Below, piece by piece: positions 24,001 through 36,100 of a stretch of DNA of 64,000 nucleotides. The notes under the pieces were generated by a model. It was given only the letters and a program-made list of their open reading frames with translations, ran no database searches and was not told the origin of the DNA. The stretch comes from Hetaerina americana (taxonomy: Eukaryota > Arthropoda > Insecta > Odonata > Calopterygidae): positions 1 to 64,000 of the forward strand of contig JAKTNV010000600.1 of NCBI GenBank assembly GCA_022747635.1, read 5' to 3'. Both the position numbers and the translations under genes were made by a program. Every line of letters starts with the position of its first letter. Positions within the stretch are counted from its first letter, which is position 1.

Positions 24001-25797
24001 AAACCAGCCTGGATCCCTGATTACGATCCCAGGAAAAATCGTGTTCAAGTCTTTCCTACGCCAGATAGTATAATCTGTCATCACTATTGAACGCCGCATC
24101 ACGCCCCGACGGCTTTTTCCCACGTTTTTTTTATTTATTCACAGGAATGTTTTCCAGGTAAGGGCTATTCACTCTACCTTATCCGTCAATCACTATCCCG
24201 ACCCTCGAAAGTTACAAGGAAAAGTCGACCATTGCTCTAATGAAAGATATTATTCCAACGGCATGGAGGTAAAAAACAAGATCCATATGCTTGACACACA
24301 TTATGTCGATTGGAAACAAGTGGAAACGATGTGAAATTAGGTTGGAAGCAACTGAAAAATATTGTGACACGAATACAAGCCGTCATAGCTCCGCAACTAC
24401 GACGAAAGGGATGTGGATATTATTGAGTTAAACGCATCTGTCCTATTTGCTTATGGCGATTCCCATCGTAATGATCGCGCATACAATCCCGCGATGCGCC
24501 CTATTTTCGCCGTTTCCGTGAATAAGACGTACGGCGGGGGATGTGTACCGAGCGAAATTGCCGACACGAATTACGTACGCTTACGAGAGCCTGGTTTTCA
24601 AGGAGTCGCTTTCACGTTGACTACGTCCCCGAGGTATCCCATCACACAGGGTCATTTAACGTGACATACAGCGTGTGTGTGGGAGGGATTTTTTTTTAAG
24701 GTCGTAGGGGTGTATTCCGTAACTTGACGGCACCGTGGAGAAAAGCACATCCAACGCATCGCACAGATAAGGAAGGTTAATAAAAGAAATGTACGCGATA
24801 ACAAGTCGACGGCAGACGACTCTCCTCTTCGAAAGACGTGCAAGGAAACTAGGGTAGACATCCGCGGAAACGTGGATGTGGCGCCGTTTCAACGACAATA
24901 AGAGTTTTCCCGTGATGAAGTATCATTTCGTTTCCGAAGACATGCCGGTTGCTACAAATTCATCATCCCGCAACGAGGTACCGACGTCCGAAGCCGTTGG
25001 AGACGGAGCAAACTCGTCACGGCCGGGTCGCCACTGCGCGCCCTCGGCTACTACATTGTTTTTCCCGCCCGCTCACGGGGCTAAAGCATAATTCGGCGCC
25101 ATCCTCGACTTTGTTGTACGTGAACTTTGACGTCCCATTCGCGTGCGTACAGTTCATTTCTTTTTCCCCTTCGGCCACCCCATGCAACCATTTCGAAGCC
25201 CACGCGGACGCGTCGTAAGGCGTGCGCTTAACGGGTGACTCCGTCTCCATTTGCGACTCGATAATCCTTTCCCACGGGCGCGGGAGGTGGGTGCGTCGCG
25301 ACGCCCCCGAGTCGTCGAAAAATGCATAAACGTCCGCTTACGGGACAGGCACCGGGGAGGAACAGGAGGAAGGTTTGACAGGCGCCGAGTCAGGGGGAAG
25401 GCGTCCGAAGGGACCGTCTTCTCGGGGCCGCTTTCCGCGGCCGGCGCGCGGCCCACCGGGTCGCGAGCGCGTCCAATACCAGGTGAAGGATGGCCTCGAA
25501 CGTACGTTACCTCGGATCTCGAGGAATCGACCCCGGTAGAAACGTGTGCAACGTTTATTCCCGGGTACGCCTTCGACAGGACGACAACCCGTATTTTGAC
25601 GACCCGCTGCACACGAACTGGGCTCGCCAAACGCCTGGCGCCGCCACGGCCGACAGGGTGGAACCCTGACGGGCGCCGCGGCGCAAGGCGCCCTCGTTAC
25701 GCGCCCCCGACACTCTCCGAAACGCGAAAGTCGGAGGAGGAGTGGAGTACAAACAATCCGAGAAGCGCACCGGAGGCGAGAGGAAGAGATCGTATTT
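21051..25797. other. H2B-H1 intergenic spacer, units 2 to 3
   Basis: Copy of 7644..12390, crossing the unit junction at 22202/22203. The GC/CpG-rich part begins near 24942. No gene seen. Confidence 0.75.
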
Positions 25798-25890
25798 TGC
25801 TCCGAAATGGTACGATAGCAAGGTGGACTTTCGTAAGAAATCCATGTCTTGGTAATTTTCTCTTTCTATCATCACGCAGCAGCCGATAAC
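25798..25890 (+). promoter_or_regulatory. H1 core promoter, unit 3
   Basis: Uninterrupted copy; empty 12-mer target at 25849..25860 and initiator-like block at 25869..25884. Confidence 0.6.
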
Positions 25891-26637
25891 ATGGCAGACG
25901 CAGCATCTGGAGCAGCGGCAGCCGCACCACCGGCAGCCCAGCCTTCGGGCACCGTCGCAGTAAAACCCCTGCCTTCTTCAGGAACCTCCGCGGCTTCCAA
26001 GAAGGCCAGCAAGGGCGGAGCAGCCAAGAAGGCTCGCGCAAAGCCGTCGCACCCGCCCACTTCCGAGATGGTTAACAACGCAGTCAAGGGCCTCAAGGAG
26101 CGCGGTGGCTCTTCCCTTCAAGCCATCAAGAAGTACATCGCAGCCAGCTACAAAGTGGACGCCGAGAGGCTCTCGCCTTTCATCAAGAAGTACCTCAAGG
26201 CGGCCGTCACCGCCGGAACTCTCGTCCAGACCAAGGGAAAGGGCGCCTCAGGTTCCTTCAAGCTGAGCCACAGCAAGAAGGCCGCACCCGCGGCAGCCAG
26301 CGGGACGACCAAGGCGAAAAAGGTCGTCAAGAAGACGGGAGTAAAGAAACCGAAAGCGGTCGGAGCCAAGAAGTCCTCCGAGAAGGCGTCCAGTGGCACC
26401 AAGAGGTCCGCGCCCAAGGAGCGAAGCAAGTCCGCGCCACCAGCCAAGAAGGCGAAGAAGGCGGCGGACAAGCCAAAGAAGAAGCCGGCGGCTGGGAAAC
26501 CCGCCGCCAAGGCGGCAAAGTCCCCGTCGAAGGCGAAAAAGGCGGCCACCAAACCCAAGACCCCCAAGCCCAAGAAGACGCCCACCAAGGCCAAGCCCGC
26601 CGCCAAGAAACCTTCCGCCGCCCAGAAAAAGAAGTGA
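25891..26637 (+). CDS. His1: Linker histone H1, unit 3
   Basis: 248 residues, identical in protein to unit 1 H1, with the native promoter next to it. Confidence 0.97.
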   Translation: MADAASGAAAAAPPAAQPSGTVAVKPLPSSGTSAASKKASKGGAAKKARAKPSHPPTSEMVNNAVKGLKERGGSSLQAIKKYIAASYKVDAERLSPFIKKYLKAAVTAGTLVQTKGKGASGSFKLSHSKKAAPAAASGTTKAKKVVKKTGVKKPKAVGAKKSSEKASSGTKRSAPKERSKSAPPAKKAKKAADKPKKKPAAGKPAAKAAKSPSKAKKAATKPKTPKPKKTPTKAKPAAKKPSAAQKKK

Positions 26638-26691
26638 ACCATCACTGCTTCGCCACCGGCGCACCTAGGACAGCAGACAGCGTCCAATCTC

Positions 26692-26707
26692 GGTCCTTTT
26701 TAGGACC
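26692..26707 (+). terminator. Histone 3' stem-loop of H1, unit 3
   Basis: GGTCCT-TTTT-AGGACC. Confidence 0.95.
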
Positions 26708-27091
26708 ATCATGTCTTCCAAAGATGCTTGCCACTCAATGCCCACGCCACTGAGCACGCCCAAAGTTAACATTTATCATGATTAATGCCATGCAAAAACA
26801 ACGGTCCTATTTAAAATTGATGATGCGACATGGACGGACGAAAAAAAAAATTAAGAATAACATTCATAGAACGTGTAAAATGAACAACACGTCACGGAGT
26901 ATTGTTTTCTTTTCGTTAAGCGCGTCAGGTAAGCATCGCACGAACTTTTATTTCATCTCATTTCATGCGTAGCCGTGCAAACGCACTTGCCATGCGCAAA
27001 GGAAATTTCATGTCGTCCATCATTCCAATGGATTTACATCGTCGTTAATTATTGTGCGATCGTGCTAAATTCAAACTTTTAAGTATGTACT

Positions 27092-27107
27092 GGTCCTGAA
27101 AAGGACC
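27092..27107 (-). terminator. Histone 3' stem-loop of H3, unit 3
   Basis: GGTCCT-TTTC-AGGACC on the minus strand. Confidence 0.95.
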
Positions 27108-27133
27108 TTTGTTTTTCGGCCGAAAGTAGCTTT

Positions 27134-28049
<916 letters not shown>

Positions 28050-28100
28050 ACACGACGCGACGGGATCGCCATCCGACACCCGGCGTACGTCGATAAAAAA

Positions 28101-28116
28101 GGTCCTTCTAAGGACC
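28101..28116 (+). terminator. Histone 3' stem-loop of H4, unit 3
   Basis: GGTCCT-TCTA-AGGACC. Confidence 0.95.
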
Positions 28117-28309
28117 AATACAATGTTCAGAGATGGAGCCAATCCTTTGCCATAACGGAACGAAAAATTATTCCCTATTCGCCATAGCGTGTGTGACGGC
28201 GATAAATAGTAAAGTAAGACCTGTTCGAACGCAAAAAAAAAATGGCGGTGATAATAGAGTTGAAATTGTATGAGCCTTTACCGACGTTAAAGACATTGTC
28301 AGCGAATCG

Positions 28310-28524
28310 GAATAAGCACGTGGCAACGGACTGGCGACAATGTATATCGCGCCGTTGCAACCGTACAGGAATAAGCACGGGGCAACAATGTACTTCGCGC
28401 CGTTGCAACCGTACATGAATAAGCACGTGGCAACAATGTATATCGCGCCGTTGCAACCGTACATGAATAAGCACGTGGCAACGGACTGGCGACAATGTGT
28501 ATCGCGCCGTTGCAACCATACATG
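28310..28524. repeat. Four-copy minirepeat, unit 3
   Basis: Same structure as 6108..6322. Confidence 0.9.
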
Positions 28525-28792
28525 TTAACAAGAAATAACGTAGTTAAGCGGCAGATTGCAGGTGAAATTTTATGACAGACTATGAAATACATTGTAAACG
28601 AAGCAGTGTCACCTTCAATCATTCTTCGTTGCATTTCAGCACAAACGCTTTCACTTTTTATACGCTTTATTTCCCATCGTTTACCTTAGCCCAATTATAG
28701 CTCCACGTTTCATTCGCTATGCTTATTACGTTTATTGTTATTATTATTTTTTTCACATGACATTTATCGCGTACATCTCTCTAGTATGTTCT

Positions 28793-28808
28793 GGTCCTGA
28801 AAAGGACC
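28793..28808 (-). terminator. Histone 3' stem-loop of H2A, unit 3
   Basis: GGTCCT-TTTC-AGGACC on the minus strand. Confidence 0.95.
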
Positions 28809-28830
28809 TTTTATGCGCACAGCGTGATGC

Positions 28831-29382
<552 letters not shown>

Positions 29383-29438
29383 TAAGCCCGTCTTACTATT
29401 GTCCTTGCTATCCTCCCTTACCTCTTTCATAATGAACA

Positions 29439-32315
29439 ATGGCTGCCCCCAAAACGTGTAAAATTTATCACCTTTCTGTCCTTGCCTGGAACTGTAATGG
29501 AGCCCGCTCTAATCTCATCAACTTGCACTTGCTCATAGAAAAACATACTCCGGACATCATCACACTCTCCGAAACCAAGCTCACTCAGAAACACAACATT
29601 CACATCCCTGGCTACACTACATACAGACTTGACCGCGACAACACAAACAACACCAACCCGATGGGTGGCGTTTCGATTAGCATTAGATCCAGCCTTAATC
29701 ACACTCAACTCCCACTAACTTCACCCAAACTCGAACACGTCGGCATATCCCTCCACACACATATAGGCCTTCTCAACATTTACAGTCTCTACATACCCCC
29801 TAAACAAGCAGTCATCTCCAACCTGAAAGACCTACTTCAGAGAACCATCCCAACCATACTTATAGGTGACTTAAACAGCAAACACACCAGTTGGGGCTGT
29901 CGCACTACCAACGAAAAAGGCAGAGCGCTTCTCAAGCTCTCGCAAGACCTAGACATCTCCATCCATGCCCCAAACGAACACACTCACATATCCGAACATC
30001 AGGGCACAGACACATCCGATATCCTCGACATAGCAGTATCCAACAACTACCCATTCCACATCCCAGCCACAGTCATACATCACTACTCCTCTGACCATCT
30101 GCCAGTTATATACTCAATTGAAACTGCATCAATAGCCTCTCTCCCCATATCCCCCAGAACCCACAACTGGCGTAAATTTGAAAAAAAGATTGCTGAAAAA
30201 TTTATAGCTCCCCCACCCTCTCTATTAATTAACCAATCGTCTATTGACCACTGCATTGAAATTCTGACAGAAGATATTAACTCAGCTCTAGACAACTCCC
30301 TCAATAACCCCGTCCTTCATCCCCTTCTTTCTGCGGCCTTACCTACTTACATCAGATCACTTATTACCGACAAAAATAGACTCAGGAAACTTTACCAAAA
30401 AACACGATCTCCCCACATCAAAGCACAATACAACACTCTACACACAGCGGTCAAATTTGAAATACAGAAACACAGAAACTCACAGTGGAACTGCAAGATA
30501 GCCACTCTCAACCGAAATGACAATTCACTCTGGAAAATGGCAAGGTCCCTCAGGAACACAACTAAAAAAACTCCACCTCTAATAGTAAACAACACCAGAC
30601 TTACCACTGACTCCGAAAGAGGAGAGGCCTTCCTCAAGCGCATGTCAGACGCCTTCTCCTCTCCGCCTGCAACCTCATCTAACTCCGAAGCAACTGACTA
30701 TGCAAATGCTGCCAAACTCATCCCTTCCCCTGAACCTCTGACTTGCACTGTTAAAGAAATCAGCCTCCTCATCTCTAAACTACCAAACAAGTGCTCCTCA
30801 GGCCCAGACAATATCCCAACTAAAGCCCTTAAATTACTGCCACTCCCCTGCATCTCATTCATAACGGACATATTTAACGCGTGCCTGGCCTCCTCCTACT
30901 TCCCGCTTTTATGGAAGAAAAGTAATGTAATAATGCTCCCCAAACCTGCCAAACCCCTCTCTGAAATCTCGAGCTACCGTCCTATTTCACTCACATGTGC
31001 CCTCAGCAAATTATTCGAAAAAGTCATTCTTAGCCGCCTGCAATCTCTCCCTTTCCCTCTATTCAGGCAAGAGCAATTTGGCTTTGCGCCCAACACCTCA
31101 ACAGTACACCAGATTAATCGCCTCACCGAGCTTATCCAATCCGGCTTCAACAGCAAAATGGTTACAACTGCGGTTTTCCTGGACATCAGTCAGGCCTTCG
31201 ACAAGGTCTGGCACGAAGGTCTCTTACTTAAGCTTGCCAAGAAAGACATTCCCCTCTACCTTATTAAAATCGTACAATCCTTTCTCAACAATCGCTCCTT
31301 TTCTATCCTGCACAACACCTACAAATCCCAATCCCAACCACAGCTGACAGGCGTCCCCCAGGGGGCGGTCCTAAGCCCAGTTCTCTTCAACATGTTTATT
31401 GACGACCTACCCTCTCACCCTCTAACACACATGTTCCTATATGCGGATGACACAACCATTGCTGCACAAAGTTGGTGGCCGTCTAAGACAGACGACGCCC
31501 TGCAAGACCACCTGCACTTGATAGGAGACTGGCTCGAAGAGTGGAAGCTTAACGTCAATCCTGACAAATGCGCTAAACTCTGCTTCTCACGCAACCCTCT
31601 TAAGATCACCCATACGTACCTCACCCTCAATCTCCGCATCATCCCCCAAAGAACATGTGCAACCTTCCTCGGCGTCACCTTAGATGAAAAATTATCCTTC
31701 TCCTCTCATGTCACTTCCAAACTAGCCAAACTCCGCTCAGCATCCTACGCTCTTCACCCCCTTCTCTCCAGATCTTCCAAAACCTCCCTAAACTCTAAAC
31801 TTGCTATCCTCCATTCCATACTACTCCCCCTAGTCCTTTACGCGTCCCCCGTATGGGCCACAGCACCTAAAGGAGCGATTGGCAAGATCGAGGTATGGCT
31901 AAACAAGTTGTCAAGACACATTGCAGGAGCCCCTTGGTATATTCCAAATACCCTCATTCATAAAGAGCTAAACATTCAATCGGTCAATGAGCTTATCCAA
32001 AAAGCACTACATAGTTATAGCAGGTCCATCTCCAGCTCTAAAAACCCCCTCATATCTTCCCTATGGTCCTCATCCCTCCCAACTGGCAAAATTAAATACG
32101 CTCATCAACTCCTTAAGCCGCTTCCTAAAAAAACCCCGAAAAGAAAGGCACCCAAGTTTCCGCAAACCACCCTTCTCCATCCCACTCTTAATAAAAAATT
32201 TATCCCCTTCCCTAAAAGAAATAACCTAACAAGGAATTTGCAAACAACAAAAAAAAAGCGAACCGGTCCAGGCTCTCCTAACCTCCCTCACCTCATTCCA
32301 CCCGATCCTACCTGA
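29439..32315 (+). CDS. LINE ORF2: endonuclease-reverse transcriptase
   Basis: 958 residues, with the same role as the ORF2 in unit 2 but clearly divergent from it. The endonuclease (about 1-230) has WNCNG (17-21), SET (44-46), GDLN (143-146), SDILDI (193-198) and SDH (218-220). The reverse transcriptase (about 440-740) has SSGPDNIP, FLDISQAFDKVWH (Asp582), GVPQGAVLSP and YADD (668-671). The C-terminus is Lys/Pro-rich. No stops or frameshifts, so it may be active or recently active. A short frame open from the 5' junction ends at 29461, overlapping this start by 23 bases; it may be the end of a lost ORF1. Codons favour A/C, unlike the histone genes. Confidence 0.95.
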   Translation: MAAPKTCKIYHLSVLAWNCNGARSNLINLHLLIEKHTPDIITLSETKLTQKHNIHIPGYTTYRLDRDNTNNTNPMGGVSISIRSSLNHTQLPLTSPKLEHVGISLHTHIGLLNIYSLYIPPKQAVISNLKDLLQRTIPTILIGDLNSKHTSWGCRTTNEKGRALLKLSQDLDISIHAPNEHTHISEHQGTDTSDILDIAVSNNYPFHIPATVIHHYSSDHLPVIYSIETASIASLPISPRTHNWRKFEKKIAEKFIAPPPSLLINQSSIDHCIEILTEDINSALDNSLNNPVLHPLLSAALPTYIRSLITDKNRLRKLYQKTRSPHIKAQYNTLHTAVKFEIQKHRNSQWNCKIATLNRNDNSLWKMARSLRNTTKKTPPLIVNNTRLTTDSERGEAFLKRMSDAFSSPPATSSNSEATDYANAAKLIPSPEPLTCTVKEISLLISKLPNKCSSGPDNIPTKALKLLPLPCISFITDIFNACLASSYFPLLWKKSNVIMLPKPAKPLSEISSYRPISLTCALSKLFEKVILSRLQSLPFPLFRQEQFGFAPNTSTVHQINRLTELIQSGFNSKMVTTAVFLDISQAFDKVWHEGLLLKLAKKDIPLYLIKIVQSFLNNRSFSILHNTYKSQSQPQLTGVPQGAVLSPVLFNMFIDDLPSHPLTHMFLYADDTTIAAQSWWPSKTDDALQDHLHLIGDWLEEWKLNVNPDKCAKLCFSRNPLKITHTYLTLNLRIIPQRTCATFLGVTLDEKLSFSSHVTSKLAKLRSASYALHPLLSRSSKTSLNSKLAILHSILLPLVLYASPVWATAPKGAIGKIEVWLNKLSRHIAGAPWYIPNTLIHKELNIQSVNELIQKALHSYSRSISSSKNPLISSLWSSSLPTGKIKYAHQLLKPLPKKTPKRKAPKFPQTTLLHPTLNKKFIPFPKRNNLTRNLQTTKKKRTGPGSPNLPHLIPPDPT

Positions 32316-32406
32316 TAAACAACAAGCAGATATTCACCAGCCCCTCCCGCAGCATATCCTTATCCGCCTTCCCTAACCAACTCTCTCTTCCTCCACATCT
32401 TCCTTG

Positions 32407-32409
<3 letters not shown>

Positions 32410-32458
<49 letters not shown>

Positions 32459-32616
32459 ATAATAATAAAAGCATTATAATAAAAAAAAAAAAAATCAAAA
32501 TCAAATAATAAAATATGTATTAAAAAAAAAACAAAAAGAATATAAAAACATTTAAAAAAAAATTATATATCAATTAAAAAAAAAAAAAAAAAAACTAATA
32601 AGCTAATAAATAAAAT
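32410..32616 (+). repeat. A-rich tract at the LINE 3' end
   Basis: 47 consecutive A (32410..32456), then TAA repeats and further A runs. It contains AATAAA. It is consistent with a poly(A) tail plus A-rich 3' sequence; lengths of such runs are prone to sequencing error. Confidence 0.9.
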
Positions 32617-32720
32617 GCTCCTTCAACTATCACCTCATAAAAGCACTCCATGGCTCCAGTGGAACAAAGTTCCGAAGGAGTACTACAGGTTCACTACTCA
32701 TTCCTGGTCCTGGTCCTGGC
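32617..32720 (+). other. Unexplained 104-bp tail after the poly(A)
   Basis: Neither histone-unit sequence nor A-rich. It holds a hairpin (CTCC/GGAG outside, GGAAC/GTTCC inside, 32654..32680) and ends with TCCTGG three times (32702..32719). It could be 3'-transduced flanking DNA, a second small element, or filler from a repair event. Confidence 0.6.
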
Positions 32721-32761
32721 GAAAATACTGAAATCGACCCCGTTCGCCGAACGTGATCACC
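32721..32761 (+). promoter_or_regulatory. Residual H2B leader (unit 3)
   Basis: Only the native 5' leader remains next to the ATG; the TATA-like box is 3.4 kb away beyond the element. Confidence 0.6.
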
Positions 32762-33133
32762 ATGCCACCCAAGACGAGCGGAAAGGCTGCGAAGAAAGCG
32801 GGCAAGGCCCAGAAGAACATCTCCAAGGGAGACAAGAAGAAGAAGCGCAGGAGGAAGGAGAGCTACGCAATCTACATCTACAAAGTGCTGAAGCAGGTGC
32901 ACCCCGACACCGGAATCTCCAGCAAGGCCATGAGCATCATGAACAGCTTCGTCAACGATATTTTCGAGAGAATCGCCGCCGAAGCTTCTCGCCTGGCTCA
33001 CTACAACAAGCGCTCCACCATCACCAGCCGGGAGGTGCAGACCGCCGTCAGGCTCTTGCTTCCCGGTGAGCTGGCCAAGCACGCCGTCTCCGAGGGGACC
33101 AAGGCCGTCACCAAGTACACCAGCTCAAAGTAA
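32762..33133 (+). CDS. His2B: Histone H2B, separated from its promoter
   Basis: 123 residues, identical in protein to unit 1 H2B. The coding region is undamaged, but its promoter lies beyond the LINE. Expression would need read-through of the element and its poly(A) signals, or a new promoter, so this copy is probably silent. Confidence 0.96.
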   Translation: MPPKTSGKAAKKAGKAQKNISKGDKKKKRRRKESYAIYIYKVLKQVHPDTGISSKAMSIMNSFVNDIFERIAAEASRLAHYNKRSTITSREVQTAVRLLLPGELAKHAVSEGTKAVTKYTSSK

Positions 33134-33167
33134 ATTCCTCGACGGGATTGCTTTGATGCATCCTAAC

Positions 33168-33183
33168 GGCCCTTCTAAGGGCC
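33168..33183 (+). terminator. Histone 3' stem-loop of H2B, unit 3
   Basis: GGCCCT-TCTA-AGGGCC. Confidence 0.95.
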
Positions 33184-36100
33184 ATGAAATAATCTTCAGT
33201 TTTCAAATACCCGACTGCGATGGGCAATCGTCAATACTCGGCCGCAAAGGACGTACATAAATAAACGTAAAAACCTGGAAAATTAGAGTCCCACGCTTTC
33301 CTCCGATTCACCAACTACTTACCTGGTGTGCACGCGCGCGGTTCACGAAAAAATAGAGTAAATGTAAAGGAGAAACTTATGACAATAAAAGATGGACGAA
33401 TTTCTTACCTCCTATTCAATTATATTTTCTACTGCTATGCGTCTGCATTTGATGAAAATGACCGTCGAGATATTAAGGAAAAAATATTATATTCCCATGA
33501 TTACTTCCCTTTCACCCAGTACTTTTCAAACCACTGACCTGCTATGCTCGTTTCTCAGACGTAAGCCTTGACTTACATGTCTCCCTCCGTCAAAAATAAT
33601 ATGGATTCACGGCGTCCGTCTCCCTCCGAAACTGGTACGCTTGTGGTCACGTTGCTCCTGCTTCACTTCCAGGGGCAGTAAATGACAGGTTCCCACATGC
33701 CCTTCCCACGCGGCCGTTTTTCCGCGAAGGCTAATTCCGCTTAACCTCCCGTCCCATCCGCTACGTCGTAAAACTCCTCGGGGGTTCAACGCGAGGAGGC
33801 AGGCAGGTAATGCGACCCGTCCTCGCCCCAAGTTTCTACGTTAACCAGAAAAGGGCTGTCGCAATGACCCACGTGGCATTCCGCACGAGGAAGAAATTTC
33901 TGTGGAAACCTCGCAAGCATAGAACGCAGCTGGGCAACAGCGTTCCTTGTACATTCACCAAGTCGTGACGAGCAGGCGTCGCAATAAACAAAATGGCGGG
34001 CAGTGAGCGCTTCCGTGGATTTTCCATTGTGCTAATTCTATCCAATCAATCAATTCCCAGAAACTATTTCTACGGAATGCATCGTCGTTAACAGCATATG
34101 GAATCAGCATCATTCGCACAAATAACAATTTATGTAATGGGCATCGGGTTTCCTTCTTGGGAAATCGGCATCTCGCTGAAACAATGTTGATAAACCTCCT
34201 CTGAACGAATCCCCCAAGTATTTTAAAGTCGATTGAGTGATTTTTCATCCTTTTCCGCAATTTTTTTTTTGCGATACTGCAACGATTTATCAGCAATTGA
34301 TTACAAATGCATCGAGACAGACGTGACAAGTAGACCAGTTCTTTGATCACCATGCCTCCAAATGACCGATTCTTGTTATAGTTTTGAACCGGGGTCCCTT
34401 CCGCGGGACACGAAGGTTTTTCCGGTGCGAGACGGCTCATTCCCCTTCTTTTGAACGAAATTAACCTTTCCAGAAATCTTTACTTGTCTTGTCACGCCAC
34501 AGAACAGAAAATGTTTCTCTAGGCAAAAGTTAAATGGTCCCAGTCCCAACTTACCCGCTAATTTTATTACGTTGATACACAAGGGATGGAAGGACATACG
34601 TTAATGTTGTTTATTTCTTTGCGGGATTAGGGAAATGAAATCTAGGGAAAAGAGGTCGAAGTTTGACGTGAAAGAAAAATCTTTAAAATTAGCGGCCGGT
34701 ATAATCATTTATGAGATGATTGCATAACGTTTTCATTAAGGCGACTCTTCCTACAAGTGCTTTCTTTCCGAGTGCATTTCTGACGAAAAAGGTTGCCGCA
34801 TGTGCCTACCTGTCCGTCCTTTTAGCATTTCTACTTTCTGCAAATTTGGTGAAAATCTTTACCGCATTAGCCCCATTGAAGAATCCACCCCGGCCGCATT
34901 TTGACACTAGGTACACGAGATCGTCACTTCACCGTATTCGACAACCGATTTCCCGCAGTGGCGTTAACCGAAGGACGCTCGGCTTTGAGGACAATAGTGA
35001 TTCGTGAAGCGATATTTAATCAGATTCACCTAGTAACAGTGGCCGGGAATGGAATGGAATAACGTCCTTGCCTAGGCAACTTAGTAACATACAACTTAAC
35101 TACGGACGGGAGAAAATGCCGACGAGCCGTGAAGCGGTGTAAATTTCATAACGATCGTGTGATTTTAAGACTCATGATATACACCATGACGATTAATTAC
35201 CTTAGCAGTTGTGGTGATGCTTAATCACCGGGATATCATGTAATGTCATACCAGTCACAGCGAGGCGTTAATACTTAACATTGAACTTTGTCAAATTTGT
35301 GTAGTTGAAATCACCCTTATGACATCTGTTAATAAATTCATCCACACAGAGTACCAAATTAGTAAAATATCTCGGGTACGCAGCGATATGTAAACGGAGA
35401 CAGTTTTTTTTTCAAAATCTCGGAATGGATGACAAACGTCCTCCATTAGCGAACATTTATGACAGTCATCACCTACCTCCTGCCGTGATAATGTCAAATT
35501 TTGCAATGCAACTACTGGTAATAAGAATGATTAAATTCGAGTCAACTAGTGTTACTTTCGAATAACGTTCCCCCATTGACACAACTGTCATTTACATATG
35601 AACACTAGAAACTAACACACACGAACGTGCACATAGACCTACGCAACCTTCAGTCGTCTACTTCATCGTGAGTGGATTGAATCCTCTTAACTCCTGATTG
35701 ACTTTCGCTTCACATTGCAATGATCCCAGATTGGCCGGGGAAAAGACGACAATTTGTTTTCCTGTTCACTGGAATGCTTATTTCGTATCTTTTATGGTGA
35801 TGTGCTAGGTACCAGACAGCTTAAAATTGTTAATCATCGTTCTTTTATTACTCGTGACGATAAAGTTGCTTCCGCATCGCTAAGAACCTCAAGGAATCAA
35901 CAATGAACGGGGATGAAATATTTGATGGGTCCACATGTATTGATTAAGTAATGCAGAACGAAGTAGATACTGAGTAATTGAATTAACACAGGGGCTTCTT
36001 CGAGACAGAACCGAGAAATGATGTTCCGTGAACTGTCGACGGTGATAGAGTTCCACGAAAGAGAGGTCGTAGAGGAATGAACGGTTCCGGCTGTTAATGC

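Larger units (their letters stand above)
29383..32720 (+). mobile_element. Jockey-like LINE insertion at the H2B start site
   Basis: A 3338-bp insertion defined by comparison with the other units. It has a 56-base leader, an intact ORF2 (29439..32315), a 94-base C/T-rich stretch, a 47-A run followed by A/TAA-rich sequence (32410..32616) and a 104-base tail (32617..32720). No clear target duplication exists; at most GGC could be shared. ORF1 is missing, so it is probably 5'-truncated. Its sense strand is rich in A and C, unlike the GC-balanced element in unit 2, so the two are different families. It runs in the sense of H2B. Confidence 0.9.
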
